The position numbers and the translations under genes are program-made. This document shows positions 7,428-13,423 of a stretch of 16,197 nt of DNA, one piece after another (position 1 is the stretch's first letter; every line of letters begins with the position of its first letter). The stretch comes from Chloroflexota bacterium (lineage in GTDB: Bacteria; Chloroflexota; Anaerolineae; J102). The stretch is taken from the NCBI GenBank assembly GCA_013152695.1, contig JAADFV010000389.1, positions 1-16,197 of the forward strand, read 5' to 3'. The notes under the pieces were generated by a model that did no database searches, had not been told where the DNA came from, and saw nothing but the letters and a program-made list of their open reading frames with translations.

Positions 7428-7874
7428 CTATATCTGTACCTTTATGAGCTCTTCAATCTCACAAATAAGTGCTGACAGGTTAGGGCGTGTGAAGCTCATA
7501 TTCGGTGCGGGGATACGATTACGCTTGATATTCGGGGGAATATGTTTGTGATGTGGGTGCGTACTGACAAGCATTGAGTCGTTTGGATGGGGCTGTGCGT
7601 CGTACCAGGCAAGTTTATCTGCTTCGTGCCACAACTCGTATCCATAGAAATCGATCTCCACAGAGCCAGTGTCAAAAGACAAACGTTCCCCGACGGTGAT
7701 TCGATACCCTTGAGCAAAGGTCAACTCGCCTTGCAGTACTGCCACTCGCCTACCACGTTGAACGACGATCAGTGTCGAACGTTGGATAGAAGGGAAGTGC
7801 TGCTTGAGGGTGTAGACGTATTCTTCGTAGTCATGAAGCGACTGGAATGGATTCACGCTGTACAGTTCTCTCAA
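7428..7874 (-). CDS. DUF6516 / TumE-type toxin family protein
   Basis: This 148-residue protein resembles the DUF6516 family, which includes the TumE toxins of two-gene toxin-antitoxin modules. The supporting pattern is 'GYRITVGERLSFDTG' (56-70), an aromatic strand 'IDFYGYELWHEADKLAWYDAQPHP', and the late histidine cluster THPHHKHIPPN (105-115). The N-terminal 50 residues are less conserved and make it longer than the typical member of about 100 residues. The ATG at 7872-7874 overlaps the partner gene by 44 bases; a GTG at residue 7 would shorten the overlap to 26. Overlap with an upstream small gene is the usual antitoxin-toxin order. Base composition is less GC-rich than the neighbouring permease. 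The biochemical activity is not visible from sequence. Confidence 0.75.
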   Translation of the reverse strand: MRELYSVNPFQSLHDYEEYVYTLKQHFPSIQRSTLIVVQRGRRVAVLQGELTFAQGYRITVGERLSFDTGSVEIDFYGYELWHEADKLAWYDAQPHPNDSMLVSTHPHHKHIPPNIKRNRIPAPNMSFTRPNLSALICEIEELIKVQI

Positions 7875-8142
7875 TTACACTCACTAGAGTCGGTGTCTGT
7901 TCCCGTAAGGATTGGATGGTACGACGATACTGTTCACGACGACGGAGCAGAATTTTGTATGCACCAGCCCAATCAGCCCAGTCGAGTACCCAAGAGTCAT
8001 CTTCTGGTTCTTCACCGTTGATGTACGATTCATAGAATGTCTCTGAAAGAACACCGTACTTTCGTTCGTAGGCTTCTATATCCTCGTTGAGAGCGTGAAT
8101 ATCAATAATGATGTCCTGCAAAGTCATTGTTTGATGCGGCAT
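7831..8142 (-). CDS. Small partner (putative TumA-like antitoxin) of the DUF6516 protein
   Basis: This 103-residue, acidic and helical protein has the pattern YERKYGVLSETFYESY, 'NGEEPEDDSWVLDWADW', as in the small proteins usually encoded next to DUF6516 toxins. The first part is predicted coiled or helical, the end is basic. A GTG codon in frame at 8146-8148 is possible, but AGGAGGT lies about 7 bases before the ATG at 8140-8142 and would touch the GTG, so the ATG is preferred. The gene precedes and overlaps the toxin gene. Antitoxin function is inferred from arrangement; no helix-turn-helix domain is obvious. Confidence 0.7.
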   Translation of the reverse strand: MPHQTMTLQDIIIDIHALNEDIEAYERKYGVLSETFYESYINGEEPEDDSWVLDWADWAGAYKILLRRREQYRRTIQSLREQTPTLVSVIERTVQRESIPVAS

Positions 8143-8161
8143 AATCACACCTCCTAACCCA

Positions 8162-8190
8162 ATTGTACCGCTTTATCACGCATAATACAA
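8162..8190 (-). promoter_or_regulatory. Candidate promoter of the toxin-antitoxin pair
   Basis: On the minus strand TTGTAT (8185-8190) and TACAAT (8162-8167) are separated by 17 bases. The -10 box matches 5 of 6 consensus bases, the -35 only 3. Transcription would begin just ahead of the AGGAGGT ribosome site, giving a leader of about 15 bases. Confidence 0.4.
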
Positions 8191-8512
8191 ACAAAGATGC
8201 CAAATGGGGTGTGCGTCAAAATTTTGGATAAACTTTGGATTTGGCTCCACCGCATAGAATTCTGGGCTAAAGGGCATTCCGCCGCTTGTCCCCCTGCCTG
8301 TGGCAGACGGACCTGCGGAGACAGCACCTGCCGCTGCAACAGGCCCGCGCTGCTGACAAGATCGGCGCCGTAGGGCGACCGCAGGCCGTAGGCCCCTTCG
8401 CCCACAGCTTTAATCGGCAGGCCGCACACACCGCTGATTCCCGGCGCTATAGTTCACTTTCCAAAAGATAACGCACACCCTTCCAGATGCACCGCTCGAA
8501 TGCGACGTGGTG

Positions 8513-8599
8513 CGCCAACGCCACGCATCACCGGCAGCAAAGAGCGCCACTCGTGCCTCGCTCTGCTTTTTGCTGCCGGAGTGCATGCGCTTGTTAGAG
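8513..8599 (-). repeat. 87-bp imperfect palindrome resembling an integron attC site (or a large terminator)
   Basis: Read on the minus strand, the element begins 9 bases after the nitrobindin-like gene's stop codon with CTCTAACAA and ends in GGCGTTGGCGC. That is the layout of attC R'' (RYYYAAC) and R' (GTTRRRY) boxes, though both deviate at the outer bases. Inside, CGCAT (8524-8528) pairs with ATGCG (8585-8589). A perfect 11-bp stem then forms between CCGGCAGCAAA (8531-8541) and TTTGCTGCCGG (8569-8579), and GAGCG (8542-8546) pairs with CGCTC (8559-8563). Unpaired bases occur mostly on one arm, as with attC extrahelical bases. No second copy and no integrase are seen. A strong hairpin terminator is the simpler alternative. 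Confidence 0.35.
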
Positions 8600-8608
8600 C
8601 CTTTTTGT

Positions 8609-9175
8609 TCACTGACGCATTAGTTCATTCTGATCAGTGTGCTCAAAAACCTTTCCATAGATCTCTACAATGGTCGTTTCCGAATATGATAATTTGCCAT
8701 TTCCTACAGTGATTCGGTGATGAAACTCTGTCGTACGTGCATTCCCTTGCATGAAAGGTGCCTGAATGATTTGCCAGTCTTTGTTGTCAAGGCCGGCGGA
8801 AACTTCCAAGATAGTACTGCCGTCATCTTCTTTCTCACCCTTATGGTTTCCACCTGCAAGCACACTTACTGCACGGGGAATGGTCAGGGAGTGCATGATG
8901 ATCCCTGCTTTTGCATCCCATATCCAGTAGCCAGTTTCATCGTGAAATACCTCATCGTTTGATTTGCGTTGAACGATTTGGCGGTAATGAATTGCCGCTA
9001 ATACCTGTGATCCAGCATTGGTGACATCACCGACGGCTGTGAAGGTAATGGTTTCATAATAAGGATTTTCTTCAGCACCATCTGGTTCCGGCGCAACATC
9101 AAGACCTTTATCACTTTTCCACACGCCAATAAGCTCCGTTAACGGACCATAATCTACGCCTTCAATATCGCTCAT
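8609..9175 (-). CDS. Nitrobindin-like heme-binding beta-barrel (THAP4/FABP-type) family protein
   Basis: This 188-residue protein matches the THAP4/nitrobindin-like beta-barrel family, small lipocalin-like barrels some of which bind heme and react with nitric oxide or peroxynitrite. Supporting patterns are 'PLTELIGVWKSDKGLDVAPEPDG' near the start, 'NDEVFHDETGYWIWDAKAG' in the middle, and NARTTEFHHRI near the end, which contains candidate heme-ligand histidines. The canonical GxWxGxG motif is altered (GVWKSDKG), so heme binding is not assured; many bacterial relatives are annotated only as FABP-family. The ATG at 9173-9175 is chosen because GGAGA lies 6 bases upstream, inside a longer frame starting at 9193 that has no ribosome site. 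The gene stands alone and is followed directly by the attC-like palindrome. Codon use is AT-richer than that of the permease at 5933. Confidence 0.78.
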   Translation of the reverse strand: MSDIEGVDYGPLTELIGVWKSDKGLDVAPEPDGAEENPYYETITFTAVGDVTNAGSQVLAAIHYRQIVQRKSNDEVFHDETGYWIWDAKAGIIMHSLTIPRAVSVLAGGNHKGEKEDDGSTILEVSAGLDNKDWQIIQAPFMQGNARTTEFHHRITVGNGKLSYSETTIVEIYGKVFEHTDQNELMRQ

Positions 9176-9231
9176 TTTGTTTCTCCAATTCATTTGTCAA
9201 TATATCCGGACACTGGCGTTCTCTGTTTTGC

Positions 9232-9348
9232 CACGGATCCACACAAATTTTCACGGAAAAAAGGAAAGCACTTTCGAAATCTGTGAAAATCCGTAAAATC
9301 TGCGGCTAAAAATGCTTTTCTAAGCTGCAGGCGTCATTCTCGCCAGAC
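9232..9348 (-). repeat. Dispersed intergenic repeat, copy 2
   Basis: On the minus strand this copy runs TCTGGCGAGAATGACGCCTG, CAGCTTAGAAAAGCATTT, then 'ttttacggattttcacaga', 'tttcgaaagtgctttcc' and 'ttttttccgtgaaaa'. It aligns with copy 1 over its first half and with copy 3 over nearly its whole length, so it is the most complete of the three. Confidence 0.7.
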
Positions 9349-9648
9349 CCCAGGATATATTTTGGTTTTGTGTGCTAACGACTTAAGGATGGATGGGGCA
9401 CGACCAGCACGCGGCCGGCCCTGGTTGAGTGGCGCTAAAAAGCACGATCCCCAAGCGTCGTGAGCAGAGAAAGCCGCCACGGTGTCTCTTGTTGAACCAA
9501 GCCGAGAGGCTGGCCCGACTCTCTTGGGGATTAAGGCGTAAAAATTCGCCCTTGCCTAAGGATACAACCAACAAGACAGCACTGTCAAAACCGCTGGACC
9601 GGGCCGTGCTCATCGCAGGGGGGGAATCTTGCGATGACGATGATGGTG

Positions 9649-9677
9649 TTGGCGTATTTGACCACGTTACGTATAAA
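9649..9677 (+). promoter_or_regulatory. Candidate sigma-70-type promoter for the reductive-dehalogenase-like gene
   Basis: TTGGCG (9649-9654, 4 of 6 consensus bases) and TATAAA (9672-9677, 5 of 6) are exactly 17 bases apart. Transcription would begin near 9684, 54 bases before the preferred ATG at 9738, which supports that start over the upstream in-frame codons. Confidence 0.5.
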
Positions 9678-9737
9678 ATGCGTCACATCAGGTTTGATGC
9701 ACCGCTTTCTGCTCTCCCCCCTCTCACATTTTTCCCT

Positions 9738-10916
9738 ATGCCTACGTCAAAGCCCATTTTCCCCTCCGATCCCACCGATCAGGAAGCCGGCTTCGAGATC
9801 AATGATGATTTCGCGCCGTTTCCCCAGAAAAACGAGATGTTCTGCCGTTCCTGGTGGGACCCCACCATCCGCAATGAGAAGACGGAGGCCTTTTATCGGG
9901 GGCACAGCGAGCCGGTGAGTATCCATCGCCGGGCCAAGGGCTTCAATCAGAAAGATTACGCCCTTCGCAATGCGGCCTGGCACCTCAGCGATGTACTGAC
10001 CGACATCGAGGGCGCGGCGAGCCACCGCGAGGGCTTCACCGACGTTTATACGCTTCAGAGGAATGTCTCACGGCGGCGAGCCGATCTTGGCAGGCCCCAG
10101 GAGGCAGCCCGGCGGATTAAGAAAGCAGCCCGGGCCTTGGGCGCCGCCCGGGTCGGCATCACCCACTATGATGAACGCTGGCAATACAGTGCCCGCTTTC
10201 ATGACAGCTCGCACCAGGAACTCCCCCCCGAAATACCGCCGGGTCTGGCGCATGTGATTGTGATGGCTGTGCCTATGCCCTATGAGATCATGAAGACGGT
10301 GCCATCGGCCTTGGGCAGCGCCGCCACGGGCCTAGGCTATTCCCGTGATGCATCGTTGCTTATTTCTCTGGCTCAGTTTATTTGCGACCTGGGCTACCAG
10401 GCCATCCCCAGCATGAACGACACCGCGCCCAGCATCCCTTACGCAATCAAGGCGGGGCTGGGCGAATATGGACGTAATGGCCTTCTCATCACCAAAGAAT
10501 ATGGGCCGAGGGTGCGTCTGGGCAAGATTTACACCGATCTGCCTCTGGCGCATGATCGTCCCATCCATTTTGGTATACGAGAATTCTGCCAGACATGCAA
10601 GCGTTGCGCCGAGACATGTCCCTCCAGGGCGCTGCCCATGGCAGAGCCAAGCTTCATCACCAACAATATCTGCAATCGCCAGGGCGTGAAAAAATGGTCG
10701 GTGAATGCGGAGAAATGCTTCGGGTTTTGGGCGGCTCAGAACAGCGACTGCGCCACCTGTATCCGCACCTGTCCTTACAATAAGGATTATCGTAAATGGT
10801 GGCATCGCACGGCCCGGTGGCTGGCCGGCACCCGTTTGCGTCGCCTCGTCTTTGCCCTCGACGGCTATCTGGGCTACGGTAAACGGCTTCGTCCTGACCT
10901 GTGGTGGGAAGCATAA
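9738..10916 (+). CDS. Reductive-dehalogenase-like corrinoid/iron-sulfur protein (cytosolic RdhA-like, QueG-related)
   Basis: This 392-residue protein resembles RdhA-type reductive dehalogenases, which use a corrinoid and two [4Fe-4S] clusters; the related QueG reduces epoxyqueuosine. It contains 'KAGLGEYGRNGLLITKEYGPRVRLGKIYTDLPL' (238-270), the corrinoid-site block typical of RdhA. Cluster ligands follow: Cys284, 287, 290, 294 (CQTCKRCAETCP) and Cys327, 338, 341, 345 (C-x10-C-x2-C-x3-CP). RdhA-like 'HYDERWQYSARF' (143-154) supplies aromatic candidates for the active site. The start at 9738 is chosen from where family similarity begins and from the promoter; it lacks a good ribosome site, and the frame is open back to 9429. 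There is no twin-arginine signal and no small membrane-anchor gene beside it, so a respiratory role is unlikely. The substrate is unknown. Confidence 0.85.
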   Translation: MPTSKPIFPSDPTDQEAGFEINDDFAPFPQKNEMFCRSWWDPTIRNEKTEAFYRGHSEPVSIHRRAKGFNQKDYALRNAAWHLSDVLTDIEGAASHREGFTDVYTLQRNVSRRRADLGRPQEAARRIKKAARALGAARVGITHYDERWQYSARFHDSSHQELPPEIPPGLAHVIVMAVPMPYEIMKTVPSALGSAATGLGYSRDASLLISLAQFICDLGYQAIPSMNDTAPSIPYAIKAGLGEYGRNGLLITKEYGPRVRLGKIYTDLPLAHDRPIHFGIREFCQTCKRCAETCPSRALPMAEPSFITNNICNRQGVKKWSVNAEKCFGFWAAQNSDCATCIRTCPYNKDYRKWWHRTARWLAGTRLRRLVFALDGYLGYGKRLRPDLWWEA

Positions 10917-11311
10917 TACTGGTGGCGATTGATGATTGACGGGTGATGAGATAGTCCTGGTAAATGCGACATTGCGGCAATTTGTTGATATAATGACCAG
11001 GTAAGAATCCCTCCCTTTTCCCCACTTTCTCTAGCGGACACCCTTTTATTGCGTCATTCTTGTGTCACCCCGAACGAGTTAAGCACGCATTCCACGCAAA
11101 CACGAAATACCAGTGAAGGGTCTTGCGGGCCATGAATCGCCAGATTCTACGCTAAAATGGCCGTTTCGGCATCAAAGTGCGTGTCTTCTTGATGTGTGTC
11201 CGTTTCAAAAACTCGCTCAGAGTGACTATCAAAAAAATGTCCGGTAGCGAATCCCCACTCAATCTCTCATCTCAAAGATTCTCTTAATCCATCATTTCCT
11301 GGAGGAACCCT
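10917..11311. other. Intergenic leader region before the dehydrogenase gene
   Basis: These 395 bases hold no supported gene. A promoter candidate lies at 10966-10994, which would give a leader of about 310 bases. Part of it (11050-11130) has words like 'gtcattcttgtgtcaccccgaa' and 'gaagggtctt' reminiscent of degenerate dispersed repeats. A 6-bp inverted repeat GGCCAT/ATGGCC spans 11129-11163. No known riboswitch class was recognised. Confidence 0.45.
10966..10994 (+). promoter_or_regulatory. Candidate promoter upstream of the lysine-dehydrogenase-like gene
   Basis: GCGACA (10966-10971, 4 of 6 consensus bases) and a perfect TATAAT (10989-10994) are 17 bases apart, and TGA precedes the -10 box as in extended -10 promoters. 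The predicted start near 11001 leaves an unusually long leader before the ATG at 11312. Confidence 0.55.
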
Positions 11312-12442
11312 ATGCAAATTACCGTTCTGGGTGCAGGCCTTGTTGGCAGCGCTATTGTCAAAGATTTATGCCAAGACGCCAATTTTGACGTCTCAGTCAT
11401 AGACCTCAACCAACAAGCCCTGAGCAAATTGGAAGCTGAAGTGCCGGTGAAAGGCATTCAGGCCGACCTGGGACATTCAGAACGTATTCCCGCACTGATT
11501 GCCGACGCCGAGCTGGTCGTTTGTGCCGTGCCCGGTTTTATGGGCTTCAAAACGCTGGAGCAGATTATCAAGGCGGGCAAAGATGTGGTCGATATTTCCT
11601 TCTTCGGCGAAGACCCGTTTTTACTGGATGAGCTAGCGAAAGAACAAGGCGTTACCGCCGTGGTCGACTGCGGCGTGGCGCCCGGCCTATCCAATGTGAT
11701 TGCCGGATACGTTGAAACCAAGCTCGACCGGGTGCAGCGCTATCTGTGCTACGTGGGCGGACTGCCACAAGTGCGACGTTGGCCTTTCGAGTACAAAGCA
11801 GTCTTCTCGCCCATCGACGTGCTGGAAGAATACACGCGTCCCGCCCGCTTTGTGGAATACGGCCAGGAAGTGGTGCGCCCCGCCCTGTCCGAGGTGGAAA
11901 TGCTTGATCTACCCGGCGTAGATACGCTGGAAGCCTTCAATACCGACGGCCTGCGCACATTGATAAAAACGCTGGACGCCCCCTTTATGAAAGAAAAGAC
12001 CCTGCGCTTTCCCGGTCACGCTGATCTGATGCGCGCCTTTAGAGACAGCGGCTTTCTCGACGCCGATCCTGTCACAGTGGACGGGCAGGCGGTCAAACCG
12101 CTCAGCCTGACTTCCAGATTGCTGTTTGATCAATGGAAATTGAAGGAAGGAGAAGAAGACTTCACCGTATTGCAGGTAATTCTGGAAGGAGAAAAAGAGG
12201 GAAAGACTATTCGCTACACCTACGATCTGCTGGACAAGTACGATCGCGAAACCCATACCACTTCGATGGCGCGCACGACCGGCTACACCTGCGCCATCGC
12301 TGTCCGGCAAGTTGCCAATAAGCTCTTCAGCCAGAAAGGTATCCTACCCCCGGAGTTTTTAGGGCGTACGCCCGGCTCCTATGAAAACTTCCTGGCCGAG
12401 TACGCCAAACGAAATATCCATCTCACGGAAACGATATCATAA
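11312..12442 (+). CDS. Lysine 6-dehydrogenase / saccharopine-dehydrogenase-like oxidoreductase
   Basis: This 376-residue NAD(P)-dependent oxidoreductase belongs to the saccharopine dehydrogenase superfamily and looks most like L-lysine 6-dehydrogenase (EC 1.4.1.18), which oxidises the epsilon-amino group of lysine. The N-terminal Rossmann fold begins with GAGLVGS (7-13) and an acidic strand end (VIDLNQ) that favours NAD. DCGVAPGLSNVIAG (about 118-131) is a conserved block of the family's catalytic domain, and KTLRFPGHADLM (about 229-240) is a hallmark of lysine-dehydrogenase-like members. Length fits the roughly 385-residue Geobacillus enzyme. GGAGGAA sits 4-6 bases before the ATG. It converges with an amino-acid importer operon, which may supply substrate, but that link is inference. 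Another saccharopine-type dehydrogenase is possible. Confidence 0.85.
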   Translation: MQITVLGAGLVGSAIVKDLCQDANFDVSVIDLNQQALSKLEAEVPVKGIQADLGHSERIPALIADAELVVCAVPGFMGFKTLEQIIKAGKDVVDISFFGEDPFLLDELAKEQGVTAVVDCGVAPGLSNVIAGYVETKLDRVQRYLCYVGGLPQVRRWPFEYKAVFSPIDVLEEYTRPARFVEYGQEVVRPALSEVEMLDLPGVDTLEAFNTDGLRTLIKTLDAPFMKEKTLRFPGHADLMRAFRDSGFLDADPVTVDGQAVKPLSLTSRLLFDQWKLKEGEEDFTVLQVILEGEKEGKTIRYTYDLLDKYDRETHTTSMARTTGYTCAIAVRQVANKLFSQKGILPPEFLGRTPGSYENFLAEYAKRNIHLTETIS

Positions 12443-12486
12443 GGGTGTATTCAAAATAACTGGCGCCAGGCGAAAACAAAACTCAC

Positions 12487-12574
12487 GGCTTAGCAAGGCA
12501 TTTTTTGACACGAATTACCCAAATTTCACGGATTTTGAAGGTACTTTCCTTCTTTTTCCGTGAAATCTGTGGCA
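12487..12574 (+). repeat. Dispersed intergenic repeat, copy 3
   Basis: The copy starts GGCTTAGCAAGGCATTTTTT and continues with 'cacgaatta', 'aaatttcacggattttgaag', 'gtactttccttctttttccg' and 'tgaaatctgtggcaaa'. It aligns with the minus-strand reading of 9232-9348 with small substitutions and a few indels. It occupies most of the gap behind the dehydrogenase gene. Confidence 0.7.
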
Positions 12575-12612
12575 AAGGGCGCCAAGAAAATATAAAACTT
12601 GGCGCCCTTTGC
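12572..12612. terminator. Perfect 15-bp hairpin between convergent genes
   Basis: GCAAAGGGCGCCAAG (12572-12586) and CTTGGCGCCCTTTGC (12598-12612) are perfectly complementary around an 11-base A/T loop. It lies between two convergent genes and so may end transcription in both directions. No T-run follows on either strand. Confidence 0.6.
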
Positions 12613-12666
12613 GGCCTTTGCAAGAGACCTTTTTGGCTCTGGTGAAGCCAGGTCAGGGGCAGAGAA

Positions 12667-13419
12667 TCATAAAATATGGGCCAGGAATTGGCGGGTACGC
12701 AACTCTTTGGGGTTAGTAAAGAATTCGTCGGGGGGCGCTATTTCCGCCCAAACGCCGTCAGCCATCAAAATAACACGGTCGGCCACGTCACGGGCAAAGT
12801 GCAGTTCGTGCGTAACCACAACCATGGTCATGCCTTCATTGGCCAGTCTCTCCATCACGTCGACGACTTCGTTAATCAACTCCGGGTCAAGCGCCGAAGT
12901 CGGCTCGTCGAAAAGCATGATCTTGGGTTCCATACAGAGGGCACGGGCGATGGCGACACGCTGCTGCTGCCCACCCGATAGCCGCGACGGATATTCATCT
13001 CGTTTTTCAGACAGACCAACCCAATTCAGCAATTCCTCCGCCTTGTTGATCGCCTCCACTTTAGACATTTTTTTGACGGTGATGGGCGCTTCGATAATAT
13101 TCTGCAGCGCCGTCAGATGAGGGAAAAGATTGAATTGTTGAAAGACCATGCCCACCTTCTGCCGTAACTCCCGAATGCGCTTGCGCTGATGGCGAAGCGA
13201 CTCCTCGGCGTTGATTTTCAGGCTATCAATCTCAATAACGCCCGCTGACGGCTCTTCCAAAAAGTTGAGGCAGCGTAAAAACGTACTCTTCCCCCCGCCT
13301 GAAGGCCCAATGATCACCAGCACTTCGCGGGGCAGCACGTCCAGATCGACCCCCTTGATAACATGCAAAGGGCCAAAGTATTTATGTAAGTGGCGTACTT
13401 TGATGATTGCTTCATTCAT
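12667..13419 (-). CDS. Polar amino-acid ABC transporter ATP-binding protein (GlnQ/HisP type)
   Basis: This 250-residue ATPase powers import of a polar amino acid. It shows Walker [10 protein letters not shown], the Q-loop region '[19 protein letters not shown]', signature LSGGQQQR, Walker [12 protein letters not shown] and the switch histidine in VVVTHE. Length and wording match GlnQ/HisP/ArtP. A GTG at 13435-13437 would add six residues and overlap the permease gene, but AAAGGAGA is spaced 8 bases from the ATG at 13417-13419, so this start is preferred. That ribosome site lies within the final codons of the permease gene, whose stop is 4 bases upstream, which implies translational coupling. 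It is the last gene of the importer operon. Confidence 0.95.
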   Translation of the reverse strand: MNEAIIKVRHLHKYFGPLHVIKGVDLDVLPREVLVIIGPSGGGKSTFLRCLNFLEEPSAGVIEIDSLKINAEESLRHQRKRIRELRQKVGMVFQQFNLFPHLTALQNIIEAPITVKKMSKVEAINKAEELLNWVGLSEKRDEYPSRLSGGQQQRVAIARALCMEPKIMLFDEPTSALDPELINEVVDVMERLANEGMTMVVVTHELHFARDVADRVILMADGVWAEIAPPDEFFTNPKELRTRQFLAHIL

Positions 13420-13423
13420 ATGC

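Larger units (their letters stand above)
8143..8608. other. Intergenic region holding an attC-like palindrome
   Basis: No gene is supported in these 466 bases; the open frame at 8154-8429 lacks a ribosome site and is low-complexity in translation. The left end holds the probable toxin-antitoxin promoter. The middle (8290-8440) is GC-rich with short palindromes such as CTGCC-tgt-GGCAG. The right end is the structured element at 8513-8599. Confidence 0.55.
9176..9737. other. Divergent intergenic region with a dispersed repeat and the rdhA-like promoter
   Basis: These 562 bases separate two divergent genes. They hold repeat copy 2 (9232-9348) and the promoter at 9649-9677. The long plus-strand frame is open from 9429, but its first 100 codons have no ribosome site, no family features and a predicted -10 box inside them, so they are taken as non-coding. 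No convincing promoter was found for the minus-strand gene; TATATT near 9205 has no good -35 partner. Confidence 0.6.

Noticed and set aside
8154..8429. 91-residue minus-strand frame ahead of the toxin-antitoxin pair
   Set aside because: No ribosome site, unconvincing translation, and it covers the likely toxin-antitoxin promoter.
9429..9737. Upstream extension of the dehalogenase-like gene by 103 codons
   Set aside because: No ribosome site, no twin-arginine or membrane signal, no family-like sequence before residue 104, and a promoter -10 box inside it.
9232..12574. Composite transposon bounded by inverted repeat copies 2 and 3
   Set aside because: No transposase and no target duplication were seen, and copy 1 lies elsewhere, so the copies look like dispersed intergenic repeats rather than ends of one element.
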